Source: Symbiodinium natans
Taxonomy: Eukaryota > Sar > Dinophyceae > Suessiales > Symbiodiniaceae
Assembly: GCA_905221605.1 (NCBI GenBank)
Contig: CAJNDS010000078.1
Coordinates: 126,001 to 190,000, forward strand
Length of the DNA stretch: 64,000 nucleotides
Direction: 5' to 3'
Under the pieces are notes generated by a model. It was not told the DNA's origin. It did no database searches and saw nothing but the letters and a program-made list of their open reading frames with translations. This document shows, one piece after another, positions 1-8,256 of the stretch (the stretch's first letter is position 1; each line of letters begins with the position of its first letter). The translations under genes and the position numbers were made by a program.

Positions 1-2
1 CG

Positions 3-473
3 CCAGAATCCCGTCGTCGTGAGTGGGATTACTTATGGAACAAAATACAAGATATCCTTGTTCAAGAGCGAGAAGATGCAAACTCTCACTCAGTGATGAA
101 GTCTTTGCAAATTGCCACTCCGCAGGCAAAGACAAAGGGAGTTCCTGCAGAGACTAAGGTGGCATCCCGGAGTTCCCCAAAGGCCAAGACTCCTGCCCCA
201 GTGTCCACTGGACCTCCACCGAAGGCTCCAGTACCTGCAAATCCCGCACCAAGACAAAAGCTAAAGCGAAGGCAAAAGGCATGTCAGATGCAGAAAAAGC
301 CAAGACACCTTGCATTTTCTTCAGAATGTCGTCTGGTTGCATGCATGGTGAGAATTGCAAGTACAGCCACGCCCCTGATAAGACCCCTAAGGTTGACCCT
401 AAGTCTAAGCCTAAGGCCGCCGCTTCCAAGCCCAAGTCCCCAGGAGCTGTTGCAAAAGCAGTCGTGGCAATGA
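3..473 (+). CDS. C-terminal part of Gag-like frame, partial
   Basis: This frame is open from the first bases of the window and overlaps the Pol frame, which lies one base back (-1). It begins with a charged helical stretch and then becomes low-complexity, rich in Lys, Ala and Pro (repeated PKA/PAP patterns), as in the linkers of retroelement Gag proteins. Past about base 250 the Lys/Ala-rich character passes to the -1 frame, which leads straight into the CCCH finger. Either a programmed -1 shift or a one-base mutation therefore separates Gag from Pol. The start lies outside the window. Confidence 0.55.
   Translation, partial: PESRRREWDYLWNKIQDILVQEREDANSHSVMKSLQIATPQAKTKGVPAETKVASRSSPKAKTPAPVSTGPPPKAPVPANPAPRQKLKRRQKACQMQKKPRHLAFSSECRLVACMVRIASTATPLIRPLRLTLSLSLRPPLPSPSPQELLQKQSWQ
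176..182 (+). promoter_or_regulatory. Possible -1 frameshift heptamer C CCA AAG
   Basis: In the Gag frame these seven bases fall exactly as X XXY YYZ inside the overlap of Gag (to 473) and Pol (open from 157). A -1 slip here would fuse the two frames. The heptamer is not one of the strongest eukaryotic slip sites, and no downstream pseudoknot was demonstrated. Confidence 0.25.
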
Positions 474-3400
474 TGGCTGCCTCAAGCATGTGCAACATTC
501 CTGGGAGCAACGCTTTCAGCGTTGAATGGGCTGCCGACACAGCTGCTGGTCGGCATCTTGGATCGGCGCGAGCGCTGGCAGACCAGGGAATTCCGTCGGA
601 GTCGTACAGGTCCTTTCTTGCGCACTCAGCGAGCCCTGTTACGTTCCACACAGGTGGTGGACCTCAGCCTGGCTCTCAGAGTTTGGGATTTGCGTCCGAC
701 AATATGCCTCTCGCCAACCACTACATGTTGGACAACTGTCCAGTTGTTCGGAGCACCGGTTTGGATGTTGAATCCGGGAAGGCCTTCATATGGTTACCTG
801 GTTCCCTTCCTTTCTTCGTGCATGACTTGTCTAAGCTTCGGATTGATTGCGCTGAGGAGGCCAGGTTTTATGCAACGCGCATAGATGAGCATGTGCCTAT
901 TTTCACCAGCAAAGTTCAGTTTGTCCACGGCGTGGCTGCGTCAGCTGATTCTCTTGAAAGGTCTGGTAAGGAAAGCCGAAAGCCTTCGACCCCCTTTGCC
1001 CATGATCCAGCTGAAGAGTATGCCAAAGACCTCCTAACTAAGCGTGGTGATATTCAGCCCAATCAAGTTCGTAAGATCTTTGGACTTGTGAAGCGTGGTT
1101 CAGCACCCCGAGGGATTGAGCCGAGCAATGACTCGTCCTTTGCAGTTGGCTGCTTCCGTCGAGGTGGTGTGGTCGGTCTTTTGAAGTCTACGAAGGAGTA
1201 CCCTTTCGTGACTCGTGCATTGAACCAATTTGCGCAGCGTAAAGCCCCTGGACATGTTTACACCACCATCAATTTGCTGCGCAATGTGTCCGCAGATCCT
1301 CACAAGGATTCCCGTAATGCTGGGATCGACAATGTTGTCATTTCGTTGGGGGGTTTTACCGGTGGTGGTGTTTGGGTTGAAGATGCTGCAGGAAGAGACA
1401 AATGTCCTTTTCCAAGCGTTTCGCAAATTGGCAAGATTTTGAGTTTCAAGAAAGGGGTTATCCAGTTCTCTGCCAAAAATCGACTACATGCCACGCAACC
1501 TTGGACTGGTGATCGGCTGGTGATGATCTTGTACGCAGCAAAAGATCCAGCTTCTCTTGAGCTTGATGTCTTAGATGCTCTCATAGGAGTTGGATTTCCT
1601 TTGGACAGTCACCCGCTGGTTGATGTCATTCCAGCAGAGATTGAGTCGTCCGAAGTGCCTTCCTCGTCGTCAGGGGGGCTGCCCAAAGAACATCTTGTCG
1701 AGGCAAACCCTGATGGTCCAGCTGCATCTGCGCTTCCTGAAGGGGACAAGCCTTTAGATGTGAGTTCGCCGGGAGTTCCCATCGTGGACGATGCCCATGT
1801 CAGCGATCGAGTTCGCAAATTGAGAGATGAAGCTGTGAGCGTGAAGCATCGCTTATTCCATTTCCCAAAGAACCCGTTCTGCGATGTGTGCAATCGATCC
1901 AAACTCTTATCCCGCAGGGTGCGCCGCAAGCCTCGTGATGAGGATTCTGAGCCCGCGATGCTTGAAGCTTCTGAGTTTGGAGAGGTTATTGCAGCTGATC
2001 ACATCCATGTGTTCAAGTCACCTAGTGACTCCAATGCTCCCGGAAGAGAGTATGTGGTGTTGTGCCTTCGAGATCGCTTCACAGGATTGTTTGCTGCTTA
2101 CCCTGCCACAGATCGTTCAACTGATTCCATCTTGACATGCCTCAAGCGTTTTGTTGGGAGGAAAGTGTGCAGCAAACCGGTATCGCTGGTTTCTGATGCA
2201 GCAGACGAATTCAAGCTTGCTGCAGAAACCTTGGGCTGGTTACACATGCCTTCATTGCCGAACCGGTTTCCTCACAATTCTCAACTTGAGCGTGAAATTC
2301 GGTCTTTCCAAGAAGGGGTCAGGTCATCTTTTCTTGAAGCAGGGTTTGCTGTCAGACCTGAGTTGTGGACAGTGGCTTGCCGCTACGGGTCAATGGCGAT
2401 GAACCTTTCGCATCCTGCTCCTCTCGAATCTGATCTCTCACGATGGGACTTTGCAGTTGCGCACTTCGATACCGAAGACGTCCCGCCTCGGGAATTAATC
2501 TTAGGCCAACTTGTTTTCTATCGGGCACGAGCAGATAGCAAGTTTGGTCCTAATGCCAAGCCAGGGTTGTTTGCCGGATGGAGATTGGAGCCTGGGTTCT
2601 TGTATAGGTCGGTTGTATACGTGCTGGATTTAGCCAAAGTTCGATTCAAACTTGGTTCTTGGGAAGAGGTAATATCTGTTCCTGAAGCAGAACTGTATGT
2701 GCGATCTGGCGATCCAGTGTTTCCCCTCAAAAACGCAGCCGAACACACGCTGCAACTTTGTGGAGGAGAAGACTTCGTAATACCAGATCCTCTTCCTCTG
2801 CCTTTCTCAGGCGACCAAGCCAACATCAAGAAAAAGGCCCGAAGGATCTACATCACCTATTCAAGATTTCTGAAGCTTGGCCCTACTCCAGGTTGTACTG
2901 CCTGTGAAAGAGACCGTTCCGACCACAATCCTGAATGTGTTGCTCGTTTTGAAAAGGCGTTCGGTGACGAGGCCAAAACTTCGTCTCAACCTTTTGAGGA
3001 TCACGAGAAGCTCTTGTCTTTCGAGCATCTTGGTTTGCCTGATCTTCCGCCTGAGATCGACCCAGCCGATGAAGAAGCAGTTGAAGTGGAACTTGCTGCT
3101 TTGGGTAGGTCTACAGAAAGAGATGCTGAATCAGAGCTAGACTTCCTCAGGACGCCGGAATACGAACCTTCCATTCCCGAAGATGATGAAGCACTCCCCG
3201 GTGTTGGAGCTTTGCCTGCCTGTCGGCATCAGAAGCCTGGTGCATTGGTACTTTATGAGTTTTGCTGCGCTCCGGATTCCATGATTGGGCACCTTGGTCC
3301 AGAACTGGGTGTTCAAGTGGTTCGGTTGTGCCGTGAAAGCATCAATCTCGAGGATCCCTTGGCCATCGATCAGCTCATCCACCAAGTCAGTGCAACTCCT

Positions 3401-5704
3401 GGTTGCTGCATCCATGGATCCCTTGAATGTGGACCTTGGTCAGCGTGGTCCCGCATGAACCTGGCCACTAAACCGGGGTACCTTGAAAAGCTTACCGCCG
3501 AAAGGGAGAAATCCCGGAAGCTATTGTTGCAATTCATCCGGGTTGCTGCGTTAGTCATACTTCAGGGGGGTGAAGTAAGTTTCGAGTGGCCAAGAGACGC
3601 TGCTGGTTGGTCTTTGCCTGAGATCATTGCTTTTGTTGACCAGTTCAATCTTCTCACCGTTGAGTTCCACGGATGCGCTTTCGGACTTGTGTCTTCCAGA
3701 GGTGGCCCAATGCTGAAGCCTTGGAAGATATTGACTAGTAGTAAGCGTTTGGCACATGACTTTGCGGCTTATCAGTGTTCACATCCTAAGCACTTCAAGC
3801 ACGATACCGTTGAAGGTTCAGACTCAAGACGCTCAGCCTTTTACCCTGAGGCCATGGCCAGGGCAATTTTGGCATCTTTGTTTCCTTATGCGAAAGCATT
3901 TGTTGCACCAGCGTTGCCATGTGTGCCCACTTTTCCTCAACTTCACAGGGTTAAGGACGGTCGGCCGCCACTACCGCTCGATCTCCTGATGTTTGAGTCT
4001 GGTATGCGCCACATCCGAATCCCTGGTTACGTCCATCGGCTGTTGGATAGAAGGGAATGGACTTCCCAGCCTGCTGCGCTTGAAAAGGTCCAAGAAGAAA
4101 AGGATGGTCTTTTGAAGGCAGGTACCTGGATAGAAGAAGAGATCATGCCGAAGAGTGAGGTTCTTGCATGGGCTCGCAGGACTTCCAATGTGATCCACTT
4201 CGGAAACTTGATGGTCATCATGAGTGTGAAAGGCGCCGAACTAGAGCCTGATTCTTGGAAGCTTAAGGCGCGTATCGTCTTTCGTGGAGACGATATACGT
4301 GACCAGACTGGAATGTCTGCTGTGTTCGAAGAACTCTTCGCGTCTGCCCCTTCTTCGCTTGAGGGACTGAACACGGTCATTGGATTCGGTCTTCTCGAAT
4401 CTCATGGTGTGACAACTAGCGACGCCATTAAGGCGTATACACAAGCAGCCTTGAAGAGCAAAAACCGAACTTTCGTCCTCTTGCCACCAGAACTCGTCCC
4501 AGCTTCTAAGAGAGACGTAATTCAGCCCTGTGCACCGCTCTACAAGGCCTTGTACGGACACCCTGAGTCATCAGCGCATTGGCAAAGGCATTTGCATGGC
4601 ATTCTCACTGGTCTTGGTGGAATTGAATTCCCCAACCTTCCTTCTGTGTATTATTTTCCCACATTGGATCTGATCTTGTGCGTATATGTTGACGACCTCA
4701 CATTGAGCGGGAAGTTGTCGAAGCATAAAGGTTTCTGGAGTTCCTTGTCGAAACAAGTTGACCTCGAGCCTTATGCTCCTCTCACCAGAGTGCTTGGTCG
4801 CAGTCATCGCCACGTCTTGTATGACAATCAACCAGCCCTTGCGTTGGAAACTGAAGACTTCGCCAAACAGTGTGTTGACTTGTATGAATCCTTGGTTGGT
4901 TCCGCTGTTAAGCACCAGAGGACCCCGCATGTTGACCCAGGAGCTCTATCACTAAGTGATAATGATGCTCGGGGTTCTCTTGCTGACAGCGCCGCTCGCA
5001 TCCTGATGAAGATTCTGTGGCTTGCACGTTTGAATCGCCCAGATCTTATGGTGGCCGTCACTACCCTCACGACCAATGTCTGTCGTTGGTCAGTGAACGA
5101 TGATAAAAGGGTTGCCAGGTTGGTGGGTTACATTGCTGCGACGGTTCAATACAACCCTGTGATGTTTGTCCACGACCCAGCTTCATCTTTGCACCTTGCC
5201 CTGTATGTGGATTCAGATTTCGGCGGCTGTCCTGACACCGCGCGTTCCACAAGTGGGTATATCGTTGCCCTTGAAGGAAGCAACTCATTTGCTCTTCTGT
5301 CATGGTCCAGCAAGAGACAGAAAGTGGTCTCAAGGAGCTCTACCGAAGCAGAATTCGTGTCCTTGAGCAGTGCGCTGTTCAATGATGCCTTGCCATTACT
5401 TGAAGTTTGGCAAACCATAATCCCTGGCATTAAGCTCTTGTGTCGTGAAGATAATGAGGCTTGCATTGCCATTGTCCGTAAAGGATATTCAGCTAAGCTG
5501 AGGCATTTGTCCAAAACTCATCGCATCAACGTTTCATCTACGTGCGAAGCTGTGAACGACAACGATGATGTTGAACTGGGCTATGTCAACACTAATGACC
5601 AGAAAGGTGATCCTTTGACGAAGGCTCTTTCGGTCCAGAAGTGGGCTCATGCGCTGAAGTTGCTCCACATCTCCACTGAGCATCTGCCAGATGTTCCCAT
5701 CTAA
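281..5704 (+). CDS. Copia-like Pol polyprotein with extra oxygenase-like and methyltransferase-like domains
   Basis: This is a 1807-residue polyprotein that would copy and integrate the element. Domains in order: CCCH zinc finger C11-C20-C26-H30; protease-like DTAAG at 86-90; 2OG-Fe(II) oxygenase-like fold about 320-420 with H341xD343, H403 and R412; integrase zinc site H523, H527, C534, C537, and core with D573, D639 and E670 or E672; a small C872-C875-H882-C886 knuckle; C5-methyltransferase-like region about 988-1203 with ECGPWS (C1050) and FEWP (1101-1104); reverse transcriptase with D1381 and YVDD (1469-1472); RNase H with D1644 or D1646, E1689, D1724 and D1773. The first Met is at 281, but the frame is open from 157, so translation may enter by frameshift from Gag. 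All RT and RNase H catalytic residues are present. The oxygenase and methyltransferase assignments rest on motifs only. Confidence 0.93.
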   Translation: MSDAEKAKTPCIFFRMSSGCMHGENCKYSHAPDKTPKVDPKSKPKAAASKPKSPGAVAKAVVAMMAASSMCNIPGSNAFSVEWAADTAAGRHLGSARALADQGIPSESYRSFLAHSASPVTFHTGGGPQPGSQSLGFASDNMPLANHYMLDNCPVVRSTGLDVESGKAFIWLPGSLPFFVHDLSKLRIDCAEEARFYATRIDEHVPIFTSKVQFVHGVAASADSLERSGKESRKPSTPFAHDPAEEYAKDLLTKRGDIQPNQVRKIFGLVKRGSAPRGIEPSNDSSFAVGCFRRGGVVGLLKSTKEYPFVTRALNQFAQRKAPGHVYTTINLLRNVSADPHKDSRNAGIDNVVISLGGFTGGGVWVEDAAGRDKCPFPSVSQIGKILSFKKGVIQFSAKNRLHATQPWTGDRLVMILYAAKDPASLELDVLDALIGVGFPLDSHPLVDVIPAEIESSEVPSSSSGGLPKEHLVEANPDGPAASALPEGDKPLDVSSPGVPIVDDAHVSDRVRKLRDEAVSVKHRLFHFPKNPFCDVCNRSKLLSRRVRRKPRDEDSEPAMLEASEFGEVIAADHIHVFKSPSDSNAPGREYVVLCLRDRFTGLFAAYPATDRSTDSILTCLKRFVGRKVCSKPVSLVSDAADEFKLAAETLGWLHMPSLPNRFPHNSQLEREIRSFQEGVRSSFLEAGFAVRPELWTVACRYGSMAMNLSHPAPLESDLSRWDFAVAHFDTEDVPPRELILGQLVFYRARADSKFGPNAKPGLFAGWRLEPGFLYRSVVYVLDLAKVRFKLGSWEEVISVPEAELYVRSGDPVFPLKNAAEHTLQLCGGEDFVIPDPLPLPFSGDQANIKKKARRIYITYSRFLKLGPTPGCTACERDRSDHNPECVARFEKAFGDEAKTSSQPFEDHEKLLSFEHLGLPDLPPEIDPADEEAVEVELAALGRSTERDAESELDFLRTPEYEPSIPEDDEALPGVGALPACRHQKPGALVLYEFCCAPDSMIGHLGPELGVQVVRLCRESINLEDPLAIDQLIHQVSATPGCCIHGSLECGPWSAWSRMNLATKPGYLEKLTAEREKSRKLLLQFIRVAALVILQGGEVSFEWPRDAAGWSLPEIIAFVDQFNLLTVEFHGCAFGLVSSRGGPMLKPWKILTSSKRLAHDFAAYQCSHPKHFKHDTVEGSDSRRSAFYPEAMARAILASLFPYAKAFVAPALPCVPTFPQLHRVKDGRPPLPLDLLMFESGMRHIRIPGYVHRLLDRREWTSQPAALEKVQEEKDGLLKAGTWIEEEIMPKSEVLAWARRTSNVIHFGNLMVIMSVKGAELEPDSWKLKARIVFRGDDIRDQTGMSAVFEELFASAPSSLEGLNTVIGFGLLESHGVTTSDAIKAYTQAALKSKNRTFVLLPPELVPASKRDVIQPCAPLYKALYGHPESSAHWQRHLHGILTGLGGIEFPNLPSVYYFPTLDLILCVYVDDLTLSGKLSKHKGFWSSLSKQVDLEPYAPLTRVLGRSHRHVLYDNQPALALETEDFAKQCVDLYESLVGSAVKHQRTPHVDPGALSLSDNDARGSLADSAARILMKILWLARLNRPDLMVAVTTLTTNVCRWSVNDDKRVARLVGYIAATVQYNPVMFVHDPASSLHLALYVDSDFGGCPDTARSTSGYIVALEGSNSFALLSWSSKRQKVVSRSSTEAEFVSLSSALFNDALPLLEVWQTIIPGIKLLCREDNEACIAIVRKGYSAKLRHLSKTHRINVSSTCEAVNDNDDVELGYVNTNDQKGDPLTKALSVQKWAHALKLLHISTEHLPDVPI

Positions 5705-6192
5705 GCATGCACTTCCCTGTCACTTGAAGTCTTTTGAAAATTCCTTGGGTGATATGTTTGTGATGGTTGTCAAGCTGCTCCTGCGCTACCTCCATCATCG
5801 TGCTTTTGCAGACACTTGGATATGAGCCATCATCCCTGTGTCATCTGAATGAGTTCTTGAGGATCTCATCCTGCACTTCTTGCCTGCCCTCAGCCTTGCA
5901 CTGCGTTGTGTCAGTGTCCGGCTGCTCCCAAGCGCCGCTCTGACTTCGCCTGAGCACAGTCCTGCACCGGTTGAGAGTAGTTTTGTATAGATTGCAGGTA
6001 GAATTACCTTAAAGGTTCATTGAGTCTGTGTTTCAGCCTGATCACCTGAGATACCGGATTCAACTGCGCATGGCTGAGCCCGCGCCACAATAGACAGTAG
6101 GTTTAGCTGCTGAGCTGAGCTTGCAGCTGCAGTCTTCCTAAAGTCCGTAATCGAGCTGTAATGAGCTTGGCGACTGAAAGTTCTGCAAACAT
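5705..6192 (+). other. 3' untranslated region of the retrotransposon
   Basis: This is the noncoding stretch between the Pol stop and the polypurine tract. I see no conserved frame or RNA gene in it. Confidence 0.6.
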
Positions 6193-6203
6193 GAAGGGGG
6201 GAG
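6193..6203 (+). promoter_or_regulatory. Polypurine tract, plus-strand primer site
   Basis: The eleven-base all-purine run GAAGGGGGGAG lies directly before TTGAAG. In LTR retrotransposons such a tract primes plus-strand DNA synthesis and abuts the 3' LTR. This places the putative LTR start at 6204-6205. Confidence 0.6.
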
Positions 6204-6282
6204 TTGAAGAATCACGAGCTTCCTTCCTCTATTGTAAAGCATGTATAGTCATGTTGTGCAGACTAGGATGACTTACCTTCTG

Positions 6283-6299
6283 ACCATTTTTGGCTCAAG
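6283..6299 (+). promoter_or_regulatory. Dinoflagellate spliced-leader-like tract
   Basis: ACCATTTTTGGCTCAAG matches the 3' part of the conserved dinoflagellate spliced leader (GCCATTTTGGCTCAAG), with one extra T and one substitution. It is followed by TAAAAAGG and not by the GT splice donor of an SL RNA gene. It therefore looks like a relict leader from a reverse-transcribed trans-spliced mRNA, or a leader mimic in the LTR. Confidence 0.5.
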
Positions 6300-6306
6300 T
6301 AAAAAG

Positions 6307-6323
6307 GCCGCATGAGGTGCGGC
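6307..6323 (+). other. Small hairpin after the leader-like tract
   Basis: GCCGCA and TGCGGC form a perfect 6-bp stem around a 5-base loop, eight bases after the leader-like tract. It may shape LTR transcript processing or end formation; the function is unknown. Confidence 0.4.
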
Positions 6324-6535
6324 TTGCACGCAGGGTTGAGGGCTTTGAGGGTCCCTGAACCCTTCTTTTGGTTGTGCCTGGTCCTTCCCCTTTTAGGCTT
6401 AGGTCAGGTTCTAACCTGTTCAACTATAATCTCAACGTTACATTGCCGGCGCCCACGGCCACCACTAATTGACATAGCACCACCCGTGGCCCCACTTGCT
6501 TTGACGGAAGAGCTAATCGAGGTTTTCCCCTTTTC

Positions 6536-7170
6536 CTCACTTGCCCCACTTGCCCCACTTGCCCCACGTGCCCCGCTTGCCCCACTTGCCTCACTTGCCT
6601 CACTTACCTCACTTGCCCCATTTGCCGCACTTGCCCCGGTTGCCTCATGGCTTTAACAGCAGTGATTTGAGGCAGACTTGTCGTTGCCATGGCTTTAACG
6701 GCAAGGGGTAGCAGGCCCTGACCCAGCCACAAGCCTGACCCAAACCAGGCTGTCTTTGAGGCAGACTTGTGGCGAGGCCAAACCGCACCATTGAACATGG
6801 GGCAAGGGGGGGCAAATGGGGCAAGTGGCAAGTGGGGCAAGTGGGAGCAAGTGGAGCAAGTGGGCAAACCTCCCCATCCCCCTCCTTCCCCTCCTTGCCC
6901 GTTTTGAGGCAGACTTGTGGCTGGCCATGGGTCCCCCAAGTCTGCCTCACGTACTGCCCGATTTGAGGCAGACTTATGGTTGGGCGAGCAGAGGGGGGAG
7001 ATTTGGGGTGACCCACTTGCCCCACTTGTTGCACTGGCCCCACTTGCCCTACTTGCCCCACTTGCTTGCCCCACTTCGCCACCTCCACTTCTCCCACTTC
7101 CCCCCAAGCACGGTGGCAGATCGGCAAGGGCGAGTGGGGCAGGCGGGGCAAGCGGGGCAAGTGGCTGAAG
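6536..7170. repeat. 9-bp minisatellite blocks in alternating orientation
   Basis: The unit CTTGCCCCA is repeated forward at about 6536-6650 and 7008-7090. Its complement TGGGGCAAG is repeated at about 6798-6870 and 7120-7170. The alternation would let the strand fold into long G/C hairpins. The open frames across the blocks are products of the repeat. Confidence 0.85.
6667..6977. repeat. Interspersed 15-bp repeat TTGAGGCAGACTTGT
   Basis: Direct copies lie at 6667-6681, 6756-6770, 6904-6918 and 6963-6977 (the last ends in AT). One inverted copy lies at 6937-6950. The flanks (GGCTGGCCA, GGTTGGGCG) are also partly shared. This is a small nested repeat family among the 9-bp blocks. Confidence 0.8.
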
Positions 7171-7279
7171 TTAGGCTGTGAGGCTTCCGCTCTTCGACAG
7201 GCTTCGTGCAATCATTTTTTGGGGACCCTGTTGTAACACCCAGGGAGAGTGGTAAAGCAATGATGAAAACAGAGGTGTG

Positions 7280-7375
7280 AAAAGGGGAAAAAGGGGGGGG
7301 AGTTGGTTTTAGGAGTGGCCGGGGTTGGGGGTGGGTGGTGGGGCGGGTGTGGGGGGTGGTTTGCTCTGGTCAGGC
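7280..7375 (+). other. G-run-rich stretch, G-quadruplex candidate
   Basis: Many runs of three to nine G are separated by short loops on the plus strand. The pattern allows G-quadruplex folding. No gene is evident. Confidence 0.5.
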
Positions 7376-7395
7376 CCAAATGCTCCCCGGTCTTG

Positions 7396-7545
7396 CTGCG
7401 CCGTCCGCTCCCGCACACTGGTTTGTTGGGGGGGTACCCGTTCCAGCCAAGAACGTGCCAAAAACGGGGGTGCATGTGTTGGGGACTGGAGGTGGGGTGC
7501 CTGCTTTGTGCTACCCAGACATCTACGGCCCCAGGCCTCGGCGGA
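7396..7545 (+). repeat. Dispersed repeat, copy 1
   Basis: It begins with GCGCCGTCCGCTCCCG and ends about 140 bases later with AGGCCTCGGCGGAT. The same two blocks, in the same order and at a similar distance, recur at 57785-57945, while the middle has diverged. This suggests two old copies of one mobile or satellite unit. Confidence 0.5.
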
Positions 7546-7549
7546 TTTA

Positions 7550-8139
7550 TATAGCTTATATTATGACTTGAAAGCTTTATTGTATCTACGCCAATATCAA
7601 TATCAGTGTGACTATCCATTTGCATAGCAACCAGCGTCAACATCAACATCAGTATCAACATCGCCACCAACAAATAGATGAATGAGCAGTGTTAGTATTA
7701 ATATATAAAAGTAGATGCATAAGAGATATGCATCTGTCGATAATGTATTGTCAACCACATGTTTGATTTGTTATTTGGTTGATGTTCGTTGATCTTAAAA
7801 CCGTATGGCATGCCTCAGGCGAGCGAGCCAGAACCGGCCGATGCCATTGGGGAAGTTCGAGCTAAAGGAGGGGACCCGAACTGCGAAAGGCCAGCAGTGC
7901 AAGCTGCGAACCGCATCTCAATACGCATGTCCTTTCTGGTACCTCCATGTTCAAGCTTTTGCACGGGCATGCCGGGTGTGAGGCCCGTGACCTTGCGCGA
8001 GGGCATTGTGGTCAGAATTGCCGAGAAAAGGCTTGTGCTGGTTGGGGGGGGGGGGGGGGGGGGGCGGTGGCTCCAACTCAGGTCCACTGGTGTTTCTGAA
8101 ACGGTGAGTTTGCATTTTTACAGCATTCTGCAGCCACGC
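7550..8139. other. Noncoding stretch with a G21 run
   Basis: It is AT-rich to about 7800 and holds a run of 21 G at 8044-8064. The frame crossing it (7789-8271) is not convincing as a gene, apart from a possible kinase start at 8140. Confidence 0.5.
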
Positions 8140-8256
8140 ATGTCCGGGAGTAACAGTGATGCCACTGCAATTTCGACAGTCGACTCTTTGGGTTCATCAA
8201 AGCCTTGTCGCTGTGTCGATTGCAAAAACAAACATGCTGCACCCTTTGCGTTGCAG

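Larger units (their letters stand above)
1..6440 (+). mobile_element. Ty1/copia-like LTR retrotransposon, 5' end cut by the window
   Basis: The order protease, integrase, reverse transcriptase, RNase H on one frame is the Ty1/copia order. The 5' LTR and most of Gag lie left of the window. After the Pol stop come about 490 bases of untranslated sequence, a polypurine tract at 6193-6203 and then what should be the 3' LTR from about 6204. The right LTR end cannot be fixed because no second LTR copy is visible; a plausible end is near 6437, before the sequence changes character. Pol is open over 1807 codons, so the copy is young or still under selection, although the Gag-Pol join is out of frame. 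Confidence 0.93.
6204..6440 (+). repeat. Putative 3' LTR
   Basis: It follows the polypurine tract and holds a DinoSL-like tract (6283-6299) and a small hairpin. Its limits are inferred, since the partner LTR is outside the window. Confidence 0.4.

Noticed and set aside
6283-6299. A functional SL RNA gene
   Set aside because: The required GT donor directly after CTCAAG is missing and the leader has an insertion, so it can only be a relict or mimic.
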